A stretch of 50,572 nucleotides of DNA from Campylobacteraceae bacterium (GCA_027024155.1 JALVTE010000018.1:1-50572); one strand, 5' to 3'; counted from the stretch's first letter, positions 8,688 to 17,063 are shown. The notes: generated from the letters alone by a model not told the origin. Made by a program: numbers and translations.

Positions 8688-8848
8688 GGGCATCTCTAAT
8701 AATAGGTTTTGCATAAAATAAGTTTTGTAGGTGTGAGATTTTGCTAGAGATTTTTAAAGCGTAGCCAAAGCTACGGTGAAGAGAATATCTAGCGAAAGAT
8801 TGCACCTGCAAAGTTTATTGTAAGTAAGACCTATTGTTAGAGATGCCC
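8688..8848. mobile_element. MITE-like fold-back element of 161 bp next to the rplM ribosome binding site
   Basis: The ends form a 19-bp inverted repeat with one mismatch (8688-8706 with 8830-8848, beginning GGGCATCTCTAA). The arms stay similar almost to the centre, where CGTAGC-CAAA-GCTACG forms a tight hairpin. The element is flanked by TAAA on both sides (8684-8687 and 8849-8852), a likely 4-bp target duplication. It has no transposase gene. The right-hand TAAA is part of the TAAAGGA ribosome binding site of rplM, so the insertion lies 13 bp before the start codon. Confidence 0.8.
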
Positions 8849-8861
8849 TAAAGGAACTTAA

Positions 8862-9287
8862 ATGAAATTTACAAAAGCACTTAAGCCTAGCGAAGTAAAA
8901 CGCGAATGGATTTTGATAGATGCAGAGGGTAAAACTTTTGGTCGTATTTTAACAGAGGCTGCTACTTTTTTAAGAGGTAAGCATAAGCCATCTTTTACGC
9001 CAAATGTTGATTGTGGTGATTATGTTGTTATTATTAATGCTAAAAAAGCTAAATTTAGTGGTAACAAGTTAGATGACAAAGAGTATTTTAGACATAGTGG
9101 TTACTTTGGTAGTACAAAGAGCAACAAACTTAGCGATATGCTAGAAAACCACACTGAAAAACTTTATAAGTTAGCAGTAAGAGGTATGCTTCCTAAGACT
9201 AATCTTGGTAGAGCGATGCTTAAAAAGTTAAAAGTATATGAAGGCGAAGAGCACCCTCATACAGCACAAATAAGTAAAGGAAACTAA
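8862..9287 (+). CDS. rplM: 50S ribosomal protein uL13
   Basis: The 141-residue protein has the usual length and the family signatures [32 protein letters not shown] and the L13 signature around [15 protein letters not shown]. It is an early assembly protein of the large subunit. The SD AAGGA lies six bases before the ATG, directly after the fold-back element at 8688-8848, so the promoter must be inside or upstream of that element. rpsI follows after 1 nt in the standard rplM-rpsI pair. Confidence 0.98.
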   Translation: MKFTKALKPSEVKREWILIDAEGKTFGRILTEAATFLRGKHKPSFTPNVDCGDYVVIINAKKAKFSGNKLDDKEYFRHSGYFGSTKSNKLSDMLENHTEKLYKLAVRGMLPKTNLGRAMLKKLKVYEGEEHPHTAQISKGN

Positions 9288-9288
9288 G

Positions 9289-9678
9289 ATGGCAAAAGTT
9301 TACGCAACTGGTAAAAGAAAAGCAGCGATAGCTAAAGTTTGGCTAGAGTCTGGTAAAGGTGAAATGACGATTAATGGTAAAACATTAGATGAGTGGTTAG
9401 GTGGTAGAGAGACTTTAAAAATGAAAGTTAACTTACCATTAAATGCAACTAAGCAATTAGAAGCTGTAAATATTAAAGCTACTACATTAGGTGGTGGTAT
9501 TGCTGCACAAGCAGACGCACTAAAGCATGGTATTACTAAAGCATTAGTAGCTTATGAGCCATCATTTAGAACTGTTTTAAAACCTATGGGTCTTTTAACA
9601 AGAGATGCAAGAGTTGTAGAGAGAAAGAAATACGGAAGAAGAAAAGCGAGAAGAAGCCCACAGTTCTCAAAAAGATAA
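9289..9678 (+). CDS. rpsI: 30S ribosomal protein uS9
   Basis: The 129-residue protein carries [15 protein letters not shown] at the start, [15 protein letters not shown] in the middle and the basic tail [17 protein letters not shown]. That tail reaches the decoding centre and contacts P-site tRNA. It is translationally coupled to rplM, with a 1-nt gap. A hairpin at 9694-9713 follows the stop. Confidence 0.98.
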   Translation: MAKVYATGKRKAAIAKVWLESGKGEMTINGKTLDEWLGGRETLKMKVNLPLNATKQLEAVNIKATTLGGGIAAQADALKHGITKALVAYEPSFRTVLKPMGLLTRDARVVERKKYGRRKARRSPQFSKR

Positions 9679-9693
9679 TTGTTACCTTCTCTT

Positions 9694-9713
9694 CAAAAGG
9701 CATTTGCCTTTTG
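9694..9713 (+). terminator. Hairpin after rpsI
   Basis: CAAAAGGCA and TGCCTTTTG form a 9-bp perfect stem with a 2-nt loop, 16 bp after the rpsI stop. A poly-T tract lies further on (about 9735-9742) rather than immediately after the stem, so termination here is likely but not textbook. Confidence 0.55.
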
Positions 9714-9830
9714 GAATCTTCGATTTATTCCCCCCTTTTTTTTCTACTCTATTTTTTACAATTTACACTATTTATTACTACTGTTGATTATACTTCTGTA
9801 TATAGGAGATTACTGTTTATTGTTTAGTAA

Positions 9831-9908
9831 GGTAGAAGGCAGAAGGCAGAAGGTAGAAGGGAGTTATTGATATAAAACCCTTCTACCTTCTACCTTCATC
9901 CTTCTCCC
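9831..9908. repeat. Inverted pair of heptamer arrays, unit GGTAGAA
   Basis: Four 7-mers of the GG(T/C)AGAA type plus a partial one occupy 9831-9863. After a 14-nt spacer, four 7-mers of the complementary TTCTACC type occupy 9881-9908. The two arms can form one long hairpin between rpsI and the MFS gene. No open reading frame with an SD overlaps it. Confidence 0.85.
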
Positions 9909-9933
9909 TTTTACATATCTAAAGAGAAAAATT

Positions 9934-11088
9934 ATGAGAAGGATAGAGAGAAATATAAGTTTAGTTAAGTGGATATACATAACTCAGGGATTGGTATTTA
10001 TTGCACCAGTTTTTATGTTATATTTTGGAAGTAGAGGTTTAGAGCTTTCGCAAATATTGATGTTGCAGTTTATTTTTTCTGCCTCATCAATGCTGTTAGA
10101 GTTTCCATCTGGCTATATTAGCGATAAGTTGGGGCGTAAAAGAACACTTGTTGTAGCTTACGCTTCGTTAGTTTTGGCGGTGTACCTGTTTTTAAATGGC
10201 GTTAGTTTTAAAACTTTTGCTTTTGCAGAGTTTGCTTTTGCATTTGGTTATTCATTGGTTTCTGGAACGCTTAGCTCTTTGCTTTTTGAGTCCTTAAGAG
10301 TTGTTAGCAAAGAGGGTGATTATAGTAAAGTTTTTGGAGATATTATACATAAGCAACTTATGACAATAGCATTTGCTGGTATTGTTGGTGGGCTTATAGC
10401 AAAATTTATAAGCTTAGATGCAACAGTTGTAGCGACACTATTCGGATTTTTAGCATCTTTTGTGCTGTCGCTATTTTTAAAAGAGCTTAGCGTTGTAAAT
10501 GCACGAGGGATAAAAGAGGATATTAAAGATTTTAAATTAGTTTTTAGCAACAAGGAGCTAATCTCTATTACTATTTTTGTTGCTCTTATATTTGCATTTA
10601 ACCAAGTTAGTTTTTGGTATTACCAACCATACTTTCAGGCTATAGATGTAGATTTAGCATACTTTGGTATTCTTTTTGCCTCGTTTCAAATAGTTGCATC
10701 TATTGGCTCTAAATATGCAAATGCTGTAATGCAAAAATTTACAAGAGAGCAGATATTTATAATAGTATCTATTGCAACACTAACAAGTTTTGTAGGTATG
10801 TGGTGGTTCTTCTCGTATGCAGGGTTAATATTTATCTACCTGCAACAGTTAGTAAGAGGGCTATTTACAATACTATCTAGCGAATACGCCCACAAACACG
10901 CTAGCGATGAGCTTAGAGCAACTACAATATCATTTATGGCGTTAGCCAAAAAGCTCCTATTTGCAGGCAACCTATACTTTTTTGCCCAAATCAGCAAGGG
11001 CGTAGGAATGGAGCATATCTATTTAATAATGGCAGGAGTGCTAGCTATTTTACTTGTATTGTTTTTTGTGTTAAAAAGGCTCTTTTGA
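9934..11088 (+). CDS. Major facilitator superfamily transporter
   Basis: The 384-residue integral membrane protein shows about 12 hydrophobic segments. The MFS motif A equivalent, GYISDKLGRKRT, lies in the loop between segments 2 and 3. It starts MRRIERNISLVKWIYITQG, a cytoplasmic basic N terminus. The substrate cannot be read from the sequence; drug or sugar-efflux-type MFS proteins look alike. It stands alone, preceded by the heptamer fold-back and followed by the SDR gene after 44 bp. Confidence 0.85.
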   Translation: MRRIERNISLVKWIYITQGLVFIAPVFMLYFGSRGLELSQILMLQFIFSASSMLLEFPSGYISDKLGRKRTLVVAYASLVLAVYLFLNGVSFKTFAFAEFAFAFGYSLVSGTLSSLLFESLRVVSKEGDYSKVFGDIIHKQLMTIAFAGIVGGLIAKFISLDATVVATLFGFLASFVLSLFLKELSVVNARGIKEDIKDFKLVFSNKELISITIFVALIFAFNQVSFWYYQPYFQAIDVDLAYFGILFASFQIVASIGSKYANAVMQKFTREQIFIIVSIATLTSFVGMWWFFSYAGLIFIYLQQLVRGLFTILSSEYAHKHASDELRATTISFMALAKKLLFAGNLYFFAQISKGVGMEHIYLIMAGVLAILLVLFFVLKRLF

Positions 11089-11132
11089 TTTGTATCATTA
11101 AAATATATGAGTAATCTTGATATAGTAGTACT

Positions 11133-11948
11133 ATGAGTAGAAAAGTTGTATTAATAACGGGCAGTAGCAGTGGAATGGGTCGTGCTACTGCTTTATATCT
11201 TGCCAACCGTGGGTTTAAAGTTTATGCTGGAAGTCGAGAGCCAGATAAACTAAAAGAGATAGAGAGCCCTAATTTACTGCCAATAAAATTAGATATAACC
11301 GATATTAAAAGTGTGCAAAAGGCTTTGCAAGATATTAAACAAATCGATATTTTAATAAATAATGCAGGCTATGGGCTTGTTGGGAGTGTAGAAGAGGTTA
11401 GCGAAGAGGAGATGTTTGCACAGTTTAATGTAAATGTATTCGGAGTCTTTAGGGTTTGTAAAGTTGCAATTCCTAAAATGCGAGAAAATGGAGGAGTAAT
11501 TATTAATATTAGCTCTTTTCTTGGTAAAATTGGCTTGCCACTTCTTACTTTTTATAACTCTAGTAAATATGCACTAGAGGGAATTACCGATTCATTAAGG
11601 CATGAATTAAAACCCTTTAATATTCGTGTACACTCAATTTTACCCGGTTTTTTCGATACAAACTTTGCACGAGATAATTTAGTAACTAATCAGCTAACAT
11701 TTAGTGATAACTCACCTTACAGAGATATGGTATCTACACTTGCACCAACTATAATAGAGCAGATAAATGGTGGTAACGATAAAATAGAGGTAGCAAAACT
11801 TATTTTAGAGATTATAGAAGATAAAAATTACAAAGCACGCGTAGCAGTTGGGCAAAAGGCAAAAAAGTTTATACCAATGCGACAAATTTTAAGCGACGAA
11901 GAGTTTGAAGATAGAGTAGAGAGCTCTTATAATTTAAATAGGTTATAG
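11133..11948 (+). CDS. Classical short-chain dehydrogenase/reductase
   Basis: The 271-residue Rossmann-fold oxidoreductase has the cofactor loop TGSSSGMGR (9-17) and the NNAG motif (76-79). The catalytic Ser lies in NISSFLG (around 127-128), and the active-site Y141-x-x-x-K145 in YNSSKYALEG. The absence of an acidic residue after the second strand (AGSREPDKL instead) suggests NADP(H) preference, which is an inference. The substrate is unknown. The ribosome binding site is weak. The AraC-type regulator begins 2 nt after its stop, so the two are probably one transcript. Confidence 0.9.
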   Translation: MSRKVVLITGSSSGMGRATALYLANRGFKVYAGSREPDKLKEIESPNLLPIKLDITDIKSVQKALQDIKQIDILINNAGYGLVGSVEEVSEEEMFAQFNVNVFGVFRVCKVAIPKMRENGGVIINISSFLGKIGLPLLTFYNSSKYALEGITDSLRHELKPFNIRVHSILPGFFDTNFARDNLVTNQLTFSDNSPYRDMVSTLAPTIIEQINGGNDKIEVAKLILEIIEDKNYKARVAVGQKAKKFIPMRQILSDEEFEDRVESSYNLNRL

Positions 11949-11950
11949 TA

Positions 11951-12859
11951 GTGGAGAGTCTATTTTTTAATTTAAATGACACAAAGTATAAAAAAAGTCG
12001 TGCTGGCTGTGGAATAACAAGAGTAGACATATCACAAGGTTTACTCTATTTTGATGTAAAACCTTTAAAAAAAGATACAATTTATAACTTAGATTTTGTT
12101 GATAAAATGGCTATAGCTTTTGTAATTAAAAGCGGAAGTGTATCTCTAAAGTTAGCTGATAAAGAGTTGTTGTTAAAAAAAGATTCTATTTATATCTATT
12201 CTCTAAAAGGAGAAAAATTAGATATTACTTTTAATGCAAATAGTGAAGTTTTTGTACTATTTATTGCAGACTTCTTTTTAAAAAACTATATGACGAATAA
12301 TGAAAATAGTCCTGCAAATATACTATACAAAAAATTACAAAACAATTTAGGTTTAGAAGAGTTATGCTGTTGCTATTTAGATGAAGTTAGTAACTATCTT
12401 GTTTATAGTCTTTTAAATTTAAACGAGAATATAAGCTTAATAAGTTTAAAAGCAGAGCTTCTATCTTTAGAGGTGCTAATGAATTTTTTACAAATGTTAA
12501 AGTTTAATATAGATGGTTTTGAGCCAAAAGAGTTAGAACTTGCAAATAGAGCAAAAGAGTTACTTATAAAAGATTTTGTAAACCCAGCAACAATAAAAGA
12601 GTTGGCAAAACAGTGCCAAACAAACGAAACAAAACTAAAAAAGGTATTTAAAAAAGTTTGCAATAGTACTATTTATGAATTTGTTCAAGATTTGCGATTA
12701 AGCAGAGCCTACTATCTATTAAAAAACGAAGGCTATAGAGTAGGAGAAGCGAGTAGAGCGGTTGGATATTCTCATCAAGGTAATTTTGCAAAACTCTTTA
12801 AAGAGAAGTATAAAGTAGAACCATCCTTGATAAATAAAATACCTTTTGTAGCTAAATAG
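11951..12859 (+). CDS. AraC-family transcriptional regulator
   Basis: The 302-residue protein has a C-terminal double helix-turn-helix domain (about 200-302). The first helix pair is around TIKELAKQCQTNETKLKKVFKK and the second around RVGEASRAVGYSHQGNFAKLFKEKY, which is the AraC/XylS signature. The N-terminal 180 residues form a cupin-like sensor region of unknown ligand. Translation starts at GTG 11951, directly after the SDR stop. It probably regulates the SDR or the adjacent peroxidase gene, a context inference. Confidence 0.88.
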   Translation: MESLFFNLNDTKYKKSRAGCGITRVDISQGLLYFDVKPLKKDTIYNLDFVDKMAIAFVIKSGSVSLKLADKELLLKKDSIYIYSLKGEKLDITFNANSEVFVLFIADFFLKNYMTNNENSPANILYKKLQNNLGLEELCCCYLDEVSNYLVYSLLNLNENISLISLKAELLSLEVLMNFLQMLKFNIDGFEPKELELANRAKELLIKDFVNPATIKELAKQCQTNETKLKKVFKKVCNSTIYEFVQDLRLSRAYYLLKNEGYRVGEASRAVGYSHQGNFAKLFKEKYKVEPSLINKIPFVAK

Positions 12860-12918
12860 TATTGATTCTTCCTCTTTAATTTATATATACTATATAGATG
12901 ACTTACAAGGAGAGGATT

Positions 12919-13998
12919 ATGAAAAAATTTCTACTACATCCAGTTACTATTACTGCTATAGTAAGCACATTTATATTGCTTTTACCATATATGGTACCAA
13001 CAAAAGCTGCACCAGTATGGAGTGATAAAGAGCTTAGGGCAAAAGCTCTAAGTGTGAATTTGCGACCAAACCCTAAAACATACAAAGAGTTGTTAAAGGC
13101 TGTAGATAATCCGCAAAATAGACTAAGTAGAGAGAAAATAGCACTTGGTAAAAAGCTATTTTTTGATACTAGACTATCAAGAGATAAAACTCTTAACTGT
13201 GCATCATGCCATATTTTAAACGAAGGTGGCGACGATAACAGACCAACCGCAATAGGTTTTCATGGTCGGATAAATCCGCACCATTTAAATTCGCCAACTG
13301 TATTAAATTCTGCACTTGCAAAATATGAATTTTGGGATGGGCGTGCAAAAGATGTGGAAGAGCAAGCAGGTGGCCCAGTGCAAGCACCGTTTGAGATGAA
13401 TATGACACCAAAAGAGGTGGAGGCTAGACTAAATAAAGATAGTGCCCTAAAAGCTGAATTTAATAAAGTATTTGGAAAAGATAAAATAGTATTTGGCGAT
13501 GTGCAAAAGGCTATCGGTGCATATGAAAGAACTTTGCTTACAAGAGGGGCTTATGATGAGTTTTTAGATGGCAATAATAGTGCAATAAGTGCAAGTGCCA
13601 AGCGAGGAATGACACTATTTATAAGTAAAGGTTGCATAGGTTGTCATGTCGGTATGGGTGTAGGTGGCTTATCTATACAGAAGTTTCCATTAAGATACTA
13701 TTTTTCTGACTATCTTGGCTTGGTTTTAAATCCGAAACTATCTATAAAAGATAGTCCCTATCCGTTTAAAAACTTAGGGCATTTTTACGGTAAAGGAGAT
13801 ATGCAACTATTTCGTGTACCAATATTAAGAAACATAACTAAAACAGCCCCATACTTCCATAATGGCTCGGTTAAAGACATAAAAGAGGTAGTAAGGATTA
13901 TGAGTAAATACCAACTAGGTGACGAGTTTAATAAAGAGCAAATAAAAGATGTAGTAGAGTTTTTGAAGACACTTGAAGGTAAGATAGTAGAGTATTAG
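12919..13998 (+). CDS. Di-heme cytochrome c peroxidase
   Basis: The 359-residue periplasmic peroxidase reduces H2O2 with electrons from c-type cytochromes. It has an N-terminal signal/anchor (residues about 10-30), the first heme site CASCH (94-98) and the second CIGCH (239-243). Family landmarks are LGKKLFFDTRLSRD, GHFYGKGDMQLFRVPILRN and APYFHNGSV. I use the ATG at 12919 because AAGGAGAGG sits directly upstream; an in-frame ATG at 12898 has no SD. The AraC gene lies just upstream on the same strand. Confidence 0.94.
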   Translation: MKKFLLHPVTITAIVSTFILLLPYMVPTKAAPVWSDKELRAKALSVNLRPNPKTYKELLKAVDNPQNRLSREKIALGKKLFFDTRLSRDKTLNCASCHILNEGGDDNRPTAIGFHGRINPHHLNSPTVLNSALAKYEFWDGRAKDVEEQAGGPVQAPFEMNMTPKEVEARLNKDSALKAEFNKVFGKDKIVFGDVQKAIGAYERTLLTRGAYDEFLDGNNSAISASAKRGMTLFISKGCIGCHVGMGVGGLSIQKFPLRYYFSDYLGLVLNPKLSIKDSPYPFKNLGHFYGKGDMQLFRVPILRNITKTAPYFHNGSVKDIKEVVRIMSKYQLGDEFNKEQIKDVVEFLKTLEGKIVEY

Positions 13999-14044
13999 AA
14001 TTAATTTGATATACTTTCTAATATTATACAATTAAGGATTGTTG

Positions 14045-14608
14045 ATGGCAAATATAGATAAAGAAAGTTTAGAGAATGCTTATCGACTCTTTGATAGTGG
14101 AGATATTGATAAAATAGAAGTAGGTACAACAAAAGGATTGCAACAGATACACCGCTATCTTTTTAATAAATTATACGATTTTGCAGGAGAGATTAGAGAG
14201 CTAAATATCTCTAAAGGAAATTTTAGATTTGCTAATAGTCTCTATCTTAAAGATATTTTAGCAAAAATAGAGACAATGAACGAAGATAGTTTTGAAGATA
14301 TAATTGCTAAATATGTAGAGATGAATATTGCCCACCCATTTATGGAAGGCAATGGGCGTAGTATGAGAATTTGGCTCGATATGATGCTAAAAAAACAGTT
14401 AAAAAGGGTTGTTAATTGGCAAAATGTCGATAAAACTCTATATCTTCAAGCTATGGAGAGAAGTCCAATTAACGATTTGGAACTTAGAGTACTTTTGAAA
14501 GATAACTTAACAGATGAAATTGATAATAGAGAAGTTATATTTAAAGGAATTGAGCAATCTTACTATTATGAAGGCTATGAAAAAAATGATCCAAAAAAGA
14601 GCTTTTGA
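14045..14608 (+). CDS. Class III Fic protein (AMP-transferase type) with C-terminal inhibitory helix
   Basis: The 187-residue protein has the full Fic motif HPFMEGNGR at 97-105, with catalytic H97 and the ATP-phosphate-binding ENGR stretch, so it should transfer AMP or another nucleotide to a protein side chain. Near its end, S172-Y-Y-Y-E176-G matches the (S/T)xxxE(G/N) inhibitory motif. That position defines class III Fic enzymes such as the Neisseria meningitidis type, which are self-inhibited and released by dilution and autoAMPylation. The ATG at 14045 has AAGGA six bases upstream. mogA begins 89 bp after its stop. The target is unknown. Confidence 0.92.
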   Translation: MANIDKESLENAYRLFDSGDIDKIEVGTTKGLQQIHRYLFNKLYDFAGEIRELNISKGNFRFANSLYLKDILAKIETMNEDSFEDIIAKYVEMNIAHPFMEGNGRSMRIWLDMMLKKQLKRVVNWQNVDKTLYLQAMERSPINDLELRVLLKDNLTDEIDNREVIFKGIEQSYYYEGYEKNDPKKSF

Positions 14609-14697
14609 TAAGTTTGTTGGTATTTTGGATAAAAATTTTGAAACAGATGATAAAAGATATAATAAAATAATAGAGAAAAAACTTAATAAGGATAAAA

Positions 14698-15231
14698 ATG
14701 GATAAAATTAAAATTGGCGTAGTAACAACAAGTGATAGAGCGAGTGCTGGGATTTATGAGGATATTTCGGGTAAGGCTATTATGGATACATTTGGCGATT
14801 ACCTTTTAAATGAGACTGAGTATGTTTATAGATGTATTCCTGATGAGCAGAGTATTATAGAAGAGACGCTTTTGGAGCTTGCAAAAGAGGAGAAATGCGA
14901 TATAATTGTAACTACTGGTGGTACAGGTCCTGCACTTCGTGATGTTACTACCGAGGCTACAGAGGCAGTTTGTTCTAAGCTGTTACCTGGCTTTGGGGAG
15001 CAGATGAGAGCGGTTAGTTTGCAGTATGTGCCTACAGCTATTTTGTCTCGACAGACGGCTGGGATTTGTGAAGAGAGTTTGATTGTAAATCTACCAGGGA
15101 AGCCAAAGTCTATTAGAGAGTGTTTAGATGCAGTTTTTCCTGCGATTCCATACTGTATAGATTTAATTGGTGGCAGTTACATGGTGGCTAATGAAGAGGT
15201 TATAACTGTTTTTCGTCCGAAAAACAGTTAA
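14698..15231 (+). CDS. mogA: Molybdopterin adenylyltransferase (MogA)
   Basis: The 177-residue protein matches MogA along its length. It activates molybdopterin with ATP to adenylyl-molybdopterin before metal insertion. Signatures are IGVVTTSDRASAGIYED, TTGGTGPALRDVTTEAT, PGFGEQMRAVSLQYVPTAILSRQ and NLPGKPKSIRECLDAV. The order and length fit MogA rather than MoaB. The SD AAGGA precedes the ATG. A molybdopterin enzyme is encoded at 36275-38062. A heptamer fold-back begins immediately after the stop codon. Confidence 0.94.
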   Translation: MDKIKIGVVTTSDRASAGIYEDISGKAIMDTFGDYLLNETEYVYRCIPDEQSIIEETLLELAKEEKCDIIVTTGGTGPALRDVTTEATEAVCSKLLPGFGEQMRAVSLQYVPTAILSRQTAGICEESLIVNLPGKPKSIRECLDAVFPAIPYCIDLIGGSYMVANEEVITVFRPKNS

Positions 15232-15364
15232 GCTGAGAGCTTAGGGCTTAGAGCCAAGAGCTAACAAGGTAGCTTCGCTTTTTTTAAGTGGCGAAGCCAC
15301 AAATATTAAAATGCGACGAAGTCGCACCATTAGCTCTAAGCTCTCGGCTCTTCGCTCTAAGCTT
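15232..15364. repeat. Inverted pair of five-heptamer arrays, unit GAGCTTA, around a 63-bp core
   Basis: Five 7-mers (15232-15266) start right after the mogA stop, and five complementary 7-mers lie at 15330-15364. The 63-bp core contains further hairpins (GCTTCGC with GCGAAGC; GCGAC-GAA-GTCGC). The whole can fold as one long stem. It resembles the pair flanking the four-helix-bundle gene at 18286 but carries no gene. Confidence 0.88.
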
Positions 15365-15403
15365 TTTTTAGCCATTAGGCTAAAAAAATAAAAAGGAGTA
15401 GAA

Positions 15404-15616
15404 ATGAATATAGAATTTATAGAAGAGAAATTTAACGAGATTATTGCGGAGTTAGAGAAAGAGGTTATGGAAGTTTTAGGCGACCAGAGTTTAGATAAAA
15501 AGCAGACAAATTTGCGTATGAAGCCTTTAACCTCTACAAAGACTATTTTGATGAATGCTTTAGATAGCATTAAGATGGTTGAAAAATTGGGTGCTGAGGC
15601 GATAGATAAGGGTTAA
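15404..15616 (+). CDS. Small acidic/helical protein, function unknown
   Basis: This is a 70-residue soluble protein with no cysteine, signal or membrane segment. The first 30 residues (FIEEKFNEIIAELEKEV) look like an amphipathic helix. A strong AAAAAGGAG lies before the ATG and the codon use resembles its neighbours, so I regard it as a real gene. It lies between mogA and a Nudix gene in the same direction. I do not recognise the family. Confidence 0.7.
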   Translation: MNIEFIEEKFNEIIAELEKEVMEVLGDQSLDKKQTNLRMKPLTSTKTILMNALDSIKMVEKLGAEAIDKG

Positions 15617-15654
15617 TAGTTTATAGTTAATAGTTTAGAGTTAAGAGTTGTTGG
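15613..15654. repeat. Tandem heptamer array, unit TTAATAG/TTAAGAG
   Basis: Five clear 7-mers and one diverged copy run from the stop codon of the small protein gene towards the Nudix ribosome binding site. No inverted partner is visible nearby. The array supplies the stop codon TAA of the upstream gene. Confidence 0.75.
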
Positions 15655-15674
15655 TTTTTTTGAAGGAGGGGATT

Positions 15675-16229
15675 ATGAAGGATAAGATAACAGATATTGT
15701 AGTTACTAAGGTAGAAGAGCCGAGAAGCTATGAAATTTATGAGGTGAGTTATACGCAGAGTGGCAACCGATACACTAAAGAGGTTAAAAAATCTTTAGAT
15801 GTTGTAAAAGTTTTGCTTTATCATACGCAAAAAGATGCTTTTGTATTGGTTAAGCAGTTTCGTGCATTAACTTATATTAATCATCCAGAGTTAGCTATAC
15901 GGTATGAGCTTTGTGGTGGTAGAGAGGATAAAGAGGGGCTAAGTAGCGAAGAGATTGCTAAAGAGGAGGTGCTAGAAGAGTGTGGTTATAAAGTTGATAA
16001 GTTAGAAAAGATTACAACTTTAACAACAGGTGGTAAGATGACGCTTTTTTATGCTGAAGTTGATGACAGTATGATAGTTAATAGTGGTGGTGGGCTTGAA
16101 GATGAAAATATAGAGTTGGTCTATTTGCCTGTTAGTAAGGCTAAAGAGTTTATGTTTGATGAGAGTAAACCAAAAAGACCTGCTTTAATGTTTAGTTTCT
16201 GTTGGTTCTTTAGCAATAGGTGTAAGTAG
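15675..16229 (+). CDS. Nudix hydrolase, UDP-sugar/ADP-ribose pyrophosphatase type (NUDT14-like)
   Basis: The 184-residue protein cleaves a nucleoside diphosphate linked to another group. The Nudix box region is YELCGGREDKEGLSSEEI followed by AKEEVLEECGY. The usual Arg of the REUxEExGU core is replaced by Glu, but the metal-binding EE pair is kept. Further matches to the NUDT14/NDP-sugar group are TTGGKMTLFYAEV and FMFDESKPKRPALMF. The ATG at 15675 has AAGGAGGGG upstream. The substrate is inferred from similarity to NUDT14-type boxes. Confidence 0.87.
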   Translation: MKDKITDIVVTKVEEPRSYEIYEVSYTQSGNRYTKEVKKSLDVVKVLLYHTQKDAFVLVKQFRALTYINHPELAIRYELCGGREDKEGLSSEEIAKEEVLEECGYKVDKLEKITTLTTGGKMTLFYAEVDDSMIVNSGGGLEDENIELVYLPVSKAKEFMFDESKPKRPALMFSFCWFFSNRCK

Positions 16230-16374
16230 TTTTTTGGTAGGGGACGACTTGTGTGTCGTCCTGCAAGTTATAACTGCGTGAAAATATTTTTATCTAATAT
16301 TTTAGGGTTCCTCCATTGCCATCAAGTTAAGGATTTTAACTCCATAAAATGAGATAATACAAAGTTAGTAATCA

Positions 16375-16478
16375 CCGTCATTTTGAGTGGAGCGAAAAAT
16401 CTAACTTAATCTGCCAAGATAAACTCTTAGCTTTACAACCGTTTAAACTAGATTCTTCGCAAACGTTTGGAATGACGG
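16375..16478. repeat. REP-like fold-back with CCGTCATT ends
   Basis: 16375-16402 (starting CCGTCATTTTGAG) pairs imperfectly with 16450-16478 (ending GGAATGACGG). This resembles the widespread GTCATTC...GAATCT class of bacterial intergenic repeats. A short hairpin GCGATG/CATCGC (16478-16500) follows. Confidence 0.65.
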
Positions 16479-16484
16479 CGATGG

Positions 16485-16505
16485 TAAATATTTTCATCGC
16501 TTCAG
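16485..16505. repeat. Dispersed 21-bp repeat, copy 1
   Basis: TAAATATTTTCATCGCTTCA plus one G recurs at 28809-28829 with a single T/C difference, after the ApbE gene. Both copies are in gene-free DNA and followed by degenerate GGTG(T/C)GG sequences, suggesting remnants of one larger intergenic element. Confidence 0.6.
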
Positions 16506-16544
16506 GCTTTAAGCTTACAGTAAATTTTACTCTTGCAGTAATAA

Positions 16545-16566
16545 GGTGTGGTGAGGGCACCACACC
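16545..16566. repeat. Intergenic hairpin GGTGTGGTG-AGGG-CACCACACC
   Basis: A 9-bp perfect stem with a 4-nt loop, followed by CTACAG. A related hairpin with the same trailing CCCTAC lies at 19574-19595, so this is a small dispersed repeat family. Confidence 0.65.
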
Positions 16567-16607
16567 CTACAGATCCATAAACTATTATATGTAACTTAAA
16601 GTAACAA

Positions 16608-16892
16608 TTAAGCCTCTTCGCACTTGTGAATATCTAATTTATGTAAAACTTTTTCTACAAATTCGCCTGGAACTCTTGAGTGAATGTAAACCTCTTCTGA
16701 AAATTCTACATTGAATGTACCGCCATTTTCGTTTCTTTTGTGGTTTACCTCTGGATATACATCTAACTCGTGTTCTACATCTCCGATTGCATCACATATT
16801 ACTGCTCTATCTGATTTATCTGTATAGTCGATACTTAGGCTCATGTAGCCCTCTTCCATTCTAACGGTAGCTTTACGATTACTTTTTGACAC
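16608..16892 (-). CDS. Small conserved-looking protein, function unknown
   Basis: This 94-residue protein is soluble and mixed-charge, with one cysteine in CDAIGDVEHE and one in KCEEA near the end. The start is GTG at 16892 with AAAGGT about seven bases upstream; translation from the internal ATG would lose the basic MSKSNRKATVR start. It is divergent from sucC. I do not recognise the family, but the SD and neighbour-like codon use support a real gene. Confidence 0.65.
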   Translation of the reverse strand: MSKSNRKATVRMEEGYMSLSIDYTDKSDRAVICDAIGDVEHELDVYPEVNHKRNENGGTFNVEFSEEVYIHSRVPGEFVEKVLHKLDIHKCEEA

Positions 16893-17027
16893 TGTTTGAC
16901 CTTTTTTGTTTGCATTTTACCAAATAAAAGAGATATATTTTACTTAATATCGTGTAGTTTCTTAACATTCTATTTTTTTATTTTAAATATGGGTAGAAAT
17001 TATACAATTCTTATAGGTAAAAGCAAC

Positions 17028-17033
17028 TATAAT
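17028..17033 (+). promoter_or_regulatory. Candidate -10 element for sucC
   Basis: TATAAT lies 30 bp before the GTG start of sucC and 18 bp before its AAGGAGA ribosome binding site. No convincing -35 is visible. Confidence 0.55.
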
Positions 17034-17063
17034 AATCTTACTTTTAATTTAAGGAGAGCCAAA

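Larger units (their letters stand above)
16230..16607. other. Gene-free stretch filled with REP-like hairpins
   Basis: This 378-bp gap holds a hairpin GGACGAC/GTCGTCC (16242-16261), a CCATCAAGTTAA-type repeat near 16318, the fold-back at 16375-16478, a 21-bp sequence repeated at 28809 and a GGTGTGGTG hairpin at 16545-16566. No gene is apparent. Confidence 0.75.

Noticed and set aside
8623-8811. Minus-strand frame across the fold-back element near rplM
   Set aside because: No SD and no recognisable protein. Its sequence is explained by the inverted-repeat arms.
9679-9870. Hydrophobic frame directly after rpsI
   Set aside because: It starts without an SD next to the rpsI stop, is rich in Leu/Ile/Phe from A+T-rich DNA, and ends in the GGTAGAA heptamers. 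It reads as non-coding.
14514-14705. 63-codon frame overlapping the end of the Fic gene and the start of mogA
   Set aside because: It begins inside the Fic gene without an SD and only its last third lies outside. It may be a frameshifted tail of Fic, but there is not enough evidence to call a gene.
15241-15570. Minus-strand frame through the heptamer fold-back and the small gene at 15404
   Set aside because: The S-L-E-R-R-A-type repeats at its end come from translating the heptamers. The opposite-strand gene has the better SD.
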